64,000 bases of DNA from Desulfotomaculum copahuensis. GTDB taxonomy: Bacteria; Bacillota; Desulfotomaculia; Desulfotomaculales; Desulfovirgulaceae. The stretch's first letter is position 1; every line of letters starts with the position of its first letter. The DNA is taken from NCBI RefSeq assembly GCF_001655685.1, contig NZ_LYVF01000137.1, positions 149,729 through 213,728 on the forward strand, read 5' to 3'. Below, in pieces: positions 61,480-64,000 of the stretch. Below the pieces are notes generated by a model, which saw only the letters and a program-made list of their open reading frames with translations, had not been told where the DNA came from and searched no databases. The position numbers were made by a program, and so were the translations under genes.

Positions 61480-62037
61480 GTGGAAATACCGGAAGAAATT
61501 ATCAAGAGAGTATGCCTTAAAGACGAACAAGCATACGAAGAATTATTCCAACTTACCTGGAATCAAGCTATTCGCACCTGCTGGCTGATTCTAAGAAATC
61601 TTCATGATGCGGAGGAGGCTGCTCAAGATGCTTTTATTAAGCTTTATATACATCGACACCACTTACAAAATACACATGCATTCCGCAGCTGGTTCTACCG
61701 GATTTTAGTAAATACAGCATTAGACCAAGTACGTAAACGAAAGGCTGCCGTTAACATAGACGAAGTTAGCCTGGCCAACCAGGATAACGATATTCTACAA
61801 GCTGAACATCGAATAATCATTGACAAGGCGATGAAACATCTCTCATATGATGAAAGAACCGCTATCGTCCTCGTTCATTTCATTGGTTGTACAGAAGCCG
61901 AGGCTGCCAAAATCGCCGGATGGACACGGGGCAAACTAAAATATCGTTTGAACCGTGCGCGATATATTCTTGAACAAGCAATTAATGGGGAAATTAATAG
62001 CAAGATTAACCCCAAAGGAGGTATTCATCATGTCTGA
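61480..62037 (+). CDS. ECF-type RNA polymerase sigma factor
   Basis: 185 residues from GTG 61480, 9 nt after GAGGGGA; GTG 61471 touches that site. Region 2: QAYEELFQLTWNQAIRTCWL, RNLHDAEEAAQDAFIKLYIH, then FRSWFYRILVNTALDQVRKR. Region 4: LSYDERTAIVLVHFIGCTEA, EAAKIAGWTRGKLKYRLNRA. Directs transcription of an unknown regulon. Its 3' end overlaps the downstream gene by 8 bp. Confidence 0.93.
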   Translation: MEIPEEIIKRVCLKDEQAYEELFQLTWNQAIRTCWLILRNLHDAEEAAQDAFIKLYIHRHHLQNTHAFRSWFYRILVNTALDQVRKRKAAVNIDEVSLANQDNDILQAEHRIIIDKAMKHLSYDERTAIVLVHFIGCTEAEAAKIAGWTRGKLKYRLNRARYILEQAINGEINSKINPKGGIHHV

Positions 62038-63070
62038 CATATTCCGAGAGGCATTGATGGAAGATGCTGCTCGCATTAATGTACCTCAAAAGACATGGGA
62101 ACAAGTAAAGCAGAGCTATAAATTCACATCCCTAAACAATGCAATCTCTAATACGCCTCTCCAATGGGATACAATAATCCGCAAAATCTGTTACGGCTTT
62201 GCTGCCGCATTAATAGTTGGCGGATTACTGATTGCCTCTGGTTTTGTTTCTCCAGTCATGGCCAAAACACTTGAACGGATCCCTGTTATTAAGGCAATTT
62301 TTAATTTTGTTGGAGACAAAGGCCTGCAAAACGCTATCGACAAAGGGTTTAGCACAAAAGTAAACCGAACGGCGACAGACAAAGGTATTTCCGTCACCAT
62401 AACAGATGTATTATATGACCAAGGCAGACTTGATATTGGATATCAAGTGACAACTTCCAGACACGACCTCAGTCCCAATAATTATCCTGGGGATATGACT
62501 ATTCCACTAGACTCACCGGGAATGCAATTTTTTGCCAACAATAAGCCTATCCATGACACTGCACAAGGGACGGAACAAAGGATGGGTAACGGTCGTGTTG
62601 GTCTCGTGGAAATCTACCCTCGTGGTGATTTACCTGAAACATTTAACTTACAGATTGCAATTCATCAGATTGGAAAGCAACAAGGACAATGGCTGCTTAC
62701 AGTTCCTGTATCGAGGCAGCATACAGATACAGCCACTAAGGTATTTTTACCAATGAAGGCGGAGACAATTGGACAAACTACTATTATGATAAAGAAAGTA
62801 GAAATTGCCCCATCGAGCACTATAATTGAATCTGTTTTAACCCATCCTATTAAAGAAAAACTTAGTTGGACAACAATTGATGACAAAGGACACGTCTTTC
62901 GACCTATAAGCGGATATGTAATGCACAAACACGTTGACGGTGACATGATAACTGAAACAATTCGAGAACTATTTGAATCACCAAAGATTTTTCCCAAATA
63001 TCTTATTCTTGTGCCTACTACATCTAATTCTGGTTTTCCAACTAAAAAAATAAAAGTCTTGTTAAACTAA
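62030..63070 (+). CDS. DUF4179-like membrane protein, probable anti-sigma factor
   Basis: 346 residues from ATG 62030 with AAAGGAGG upstream, overlapping the sigma gene. A cytoplasmic N-terminus of about 58 residues would bind sigma. One membrane segment follows (about 60-85, YGFAAALIVGGLLIASGFVS). The external part matches DUF4179 (AIDKGFSTKVNRTATDKGIS, VTITDVLYDQGRLDIGYQV). This sigma/DUF4179 pairing is common in Firmicutes. No zinc-binding anti-sigma motif is present, so the anti-sigma role rests on position and topology. Confidence 0.8.
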   Translation: MSDIFREALMEDAARINVPQKTWEQVKQSYKFTSLNNAISNTPLQWDTIIRKICYGFAAALIVGGLLIASGFVSPVMAKTLERIPVIKAIFNFVGDKGLQNAIDKGFSTKVNRTATDKGISVTITDVLYDQGRLDIGYQVTTSRHDLSPNNYPGDMTIPLDSPGMQFFANNKPIHDTAQGTEQRMGNGRVGLVEIYPRGDLPETFNLQIAIHQIGKQQGQWLLTVPVSRQHTDTATKVFLPMKAETIGQTTIMIKKVEIAPSSTIIESVLTHPIKEKLSWTTIDDKGHVFRPISGYVMHKHVDGDMITETIRELFESPKIFPKYLILVPTTSNSGFPTKKIKVLLN

Positions 63071-63120
63071 AAATATCAAACCAAACTTTATTTAATTTTA
63101 AAAACAGTAACTTGAGTAGT

Positions 63121-63150
63121 AAGAGGGGGTGCTTGACACCCCCTTCTTCA
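63121..63150 (+). terminator. Stem-loop terminator after the sigma/anti-sigma operon
   Basis: AGGGGGTG / CACCCCCT stem with a 5-nt loop, followed by TCTTCATTCC. The T-run is weak but the position between convergent genes is right. Confidence 0.65.
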
Positions 63151-63161
63151 TTCCTATTTAT

Positions 63162-63509
63162 CTAATAATATATATACCCGTTTCCATCTGCTGGTGTATC
63201 ATAGTTTTTATTGTATATGCACAACCTATAAGTACCTGGTGATACATTGTGAAATACAATTGTATTACTTTGACTATTATATTCACCATTAACTTCAATA
63301 GGTCCATAATCAGGGCAATCACATTCTGCACAATTTAAACTAGATTTTACAAGCGAATAAGTCAGATCGACCGCACAATTACCCAGCACACAGCCTGTCG
63401 CGTATTGCACCAGAACAACACTAACATTTTCCGTAGTTGAAACGGCAAAACTGTTTTTAGTGTAGATCCAACTCTGCAAACCACTAAAATTATAAGACAA
63501 ATAAGCCAT
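63162..63509 (-). CDS. Small Cys-containing protein, function unknown
   Basis: 115 residues from ATG 63509 with GGGAGG about 9 nt upstream. Mostly beta-type sequence, rich in Tyr, Asn, Ser, Thr, with five cysteines (CVLGNC, NCAECDC and a late one) and a sandwich-like end (FHNVSPGTYRLCIYNKNYDT). No signal peptide. I do not recognise a family; the ending resembles small beta-sandwich proteins. Confidence 0.6.
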   Translation of the reverse strand: MAYLSYNFSGLQSWIYTKNSFAVSTTENVSVVLVQYATGCVLGNCAVDLTYSLVKSSLNCAECDCPDYGPIEVNGEYNSQSNTIVFHNVSPGTYRLCIYNKNYDTPADGNGYIYY

Positions 63510-63658
63510 GGATCAAAACCTCCCATCTTTACTAAGTTTGGTAAAACTACTCATATAAGTTCTATCCCCTGATATTTCCAATTTGGCGTCAGCAGTTTAT
63601 AATAGCATCCTCTCTGCCTTCAGGTACCGGGACGATTACCCTCTTCCTGGATGAGTCT

Positions 63659-64000
63659 CTACCTGCCGGTGGGCTCGTCCAGGACAATATGCTTCCTCAA
63701 CCTCTTCAACGCCCGTTCCTTTACCTTGTGCACCGCCTGCTGCGATATCCCTAATCTTACAGCCGTTTCTTTTTCAGTAACGCCTTCCAGGACCGTAGCC
63801 GTTATAATCTCCCGCTGTAGCAGGGTCAGCGACGAGAGGGCATCCTGAATAAAAACAGCTCCTTCCGCTTCGCCTGCAACATCGACCGCGGCGGCAATAG
63901 TATCCACCATTACCACTTCCCCGTCAGAAACATCAGCCGGAGCATCCAGAATTAAGCGTTCATGTTCCATCAACCGACGACGCTTTTTAGCCAACCTGGC
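63659..64000 (-). CDS. Sigma-70 region 4-like protein (may run off right edge)
   Basis: At least 111 residues from TTG 63994, but the frame stays open to the window edge, so the true start may lie outside. The C-terminal half is a sigma region 4 helix-turn-helix: LSSLTLLQREIITATVLEGV, TEKETAVRLGISQQAVHKVK, then ERALKRLRKH. The N-terminal half is acidic and Ala/Val-rich (DAPADVSDGEVVMVDTIAAA). There is no visible region 2 inside the window. A regulator of unknown targets. Confidence 0.75.
   Translation of the reverse strand, partial: ARLAKKRRRLMEHERLILDAPADVSDGEVVMVDTIAAAVDVAGEAEGAVFIQDALSSLTLLQREIITATVLEGVTEKETAVRLGISQQAVHKVKERALKRLRKHIVLDEPTGR

Overview
The window looks like chromosome of a spore-forming, anaerobic Firmicute of the Desulfotomaculum/Pelotomaculum kind. 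This is inferred from moderate-to-high GC, many TTG/GTG starts with strong GGAGG sites, a spore gene (tlp) at the left edge, a glmS ribozyme, a T-box and ykkC-type leader, and gene content. The assignment rests on gene content and style, not on a database search.

Layout. (1) 0-4.7 kb: tlp fragment, a six-hairpin-glycosidase-like protein, an exported beta-propeller/phosphoesterase protein and a small membrane protein. (2) 4.7-10 kb: a fatty-acyl module with acyl-CoA dehydrogenase, acyl-CoA ligase, a TetR regulator and an MFS carrier. (3) 10-31.7 kb: an accessory/defence island on mostly the minus strand. It holds a complete Wadjet (jetABCD) anti-plasmid system with a ParE/Phd toxin-antitoxin pair directly upstream, a YgjP-like metallopeptidase broken by two TGA codons, truncated AAA-ATPase/partner pairs, a GrpE-Hsp70-J-like chaperone operon whose J-like domain has lost HPD, a nitrilase, a nitroreductase, a HEPN-MNT pair and a very large SF1 helicase with a C-terminal nuclease-like domain. 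A diverged direct repeat of about 165 bp brackets the last 8 kb of the island. (4) 32-34 kb: a chemoreceptor. (5) 34-40.3 kb: cdaA-cdaR-glmM-glmS (cyclic-di-AMP and amino-sugar synthesis), with separate promoters and a glmS ribozyme.

(6) 40.3-55.5 kb: one long minus-strand branched-chain amino acid operon, ilvE-ilvD-ilvB-ilvN-ilvC-ilvB2-leuA-leuC-leuD-leuB-cimA. It is preceded by a consensus promoter and two leader RNAs in series: a T-box (probably isoleucine AUC specifier), then a ykkC subtype-2 riboswitch (best read as ppGpp-sensing), each with its own terminator. CimA with LeuBCD supplies 2-oxobutyrate from pyruvate, so isoleucine would not need threonine. argH lies upstream of the leader.

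(7) 57-64 kb: accessory genes, including a very GC-rich MFS gene of actinobacterial style, a PD40/TolB-like propeller protein, a second HEPN-MNT pair, an ECF sigma factor with a DUF4179-type partner, a small Cys-containing protein and a sigma-region-4 protein at the right edge. The strongest observations are the tandem T-box/ykkC leader, the Wadjet locus with its companions, the HPD-less chaperone operon in the island, and the peptidase gene with two TGA codons at tryptophan positions.
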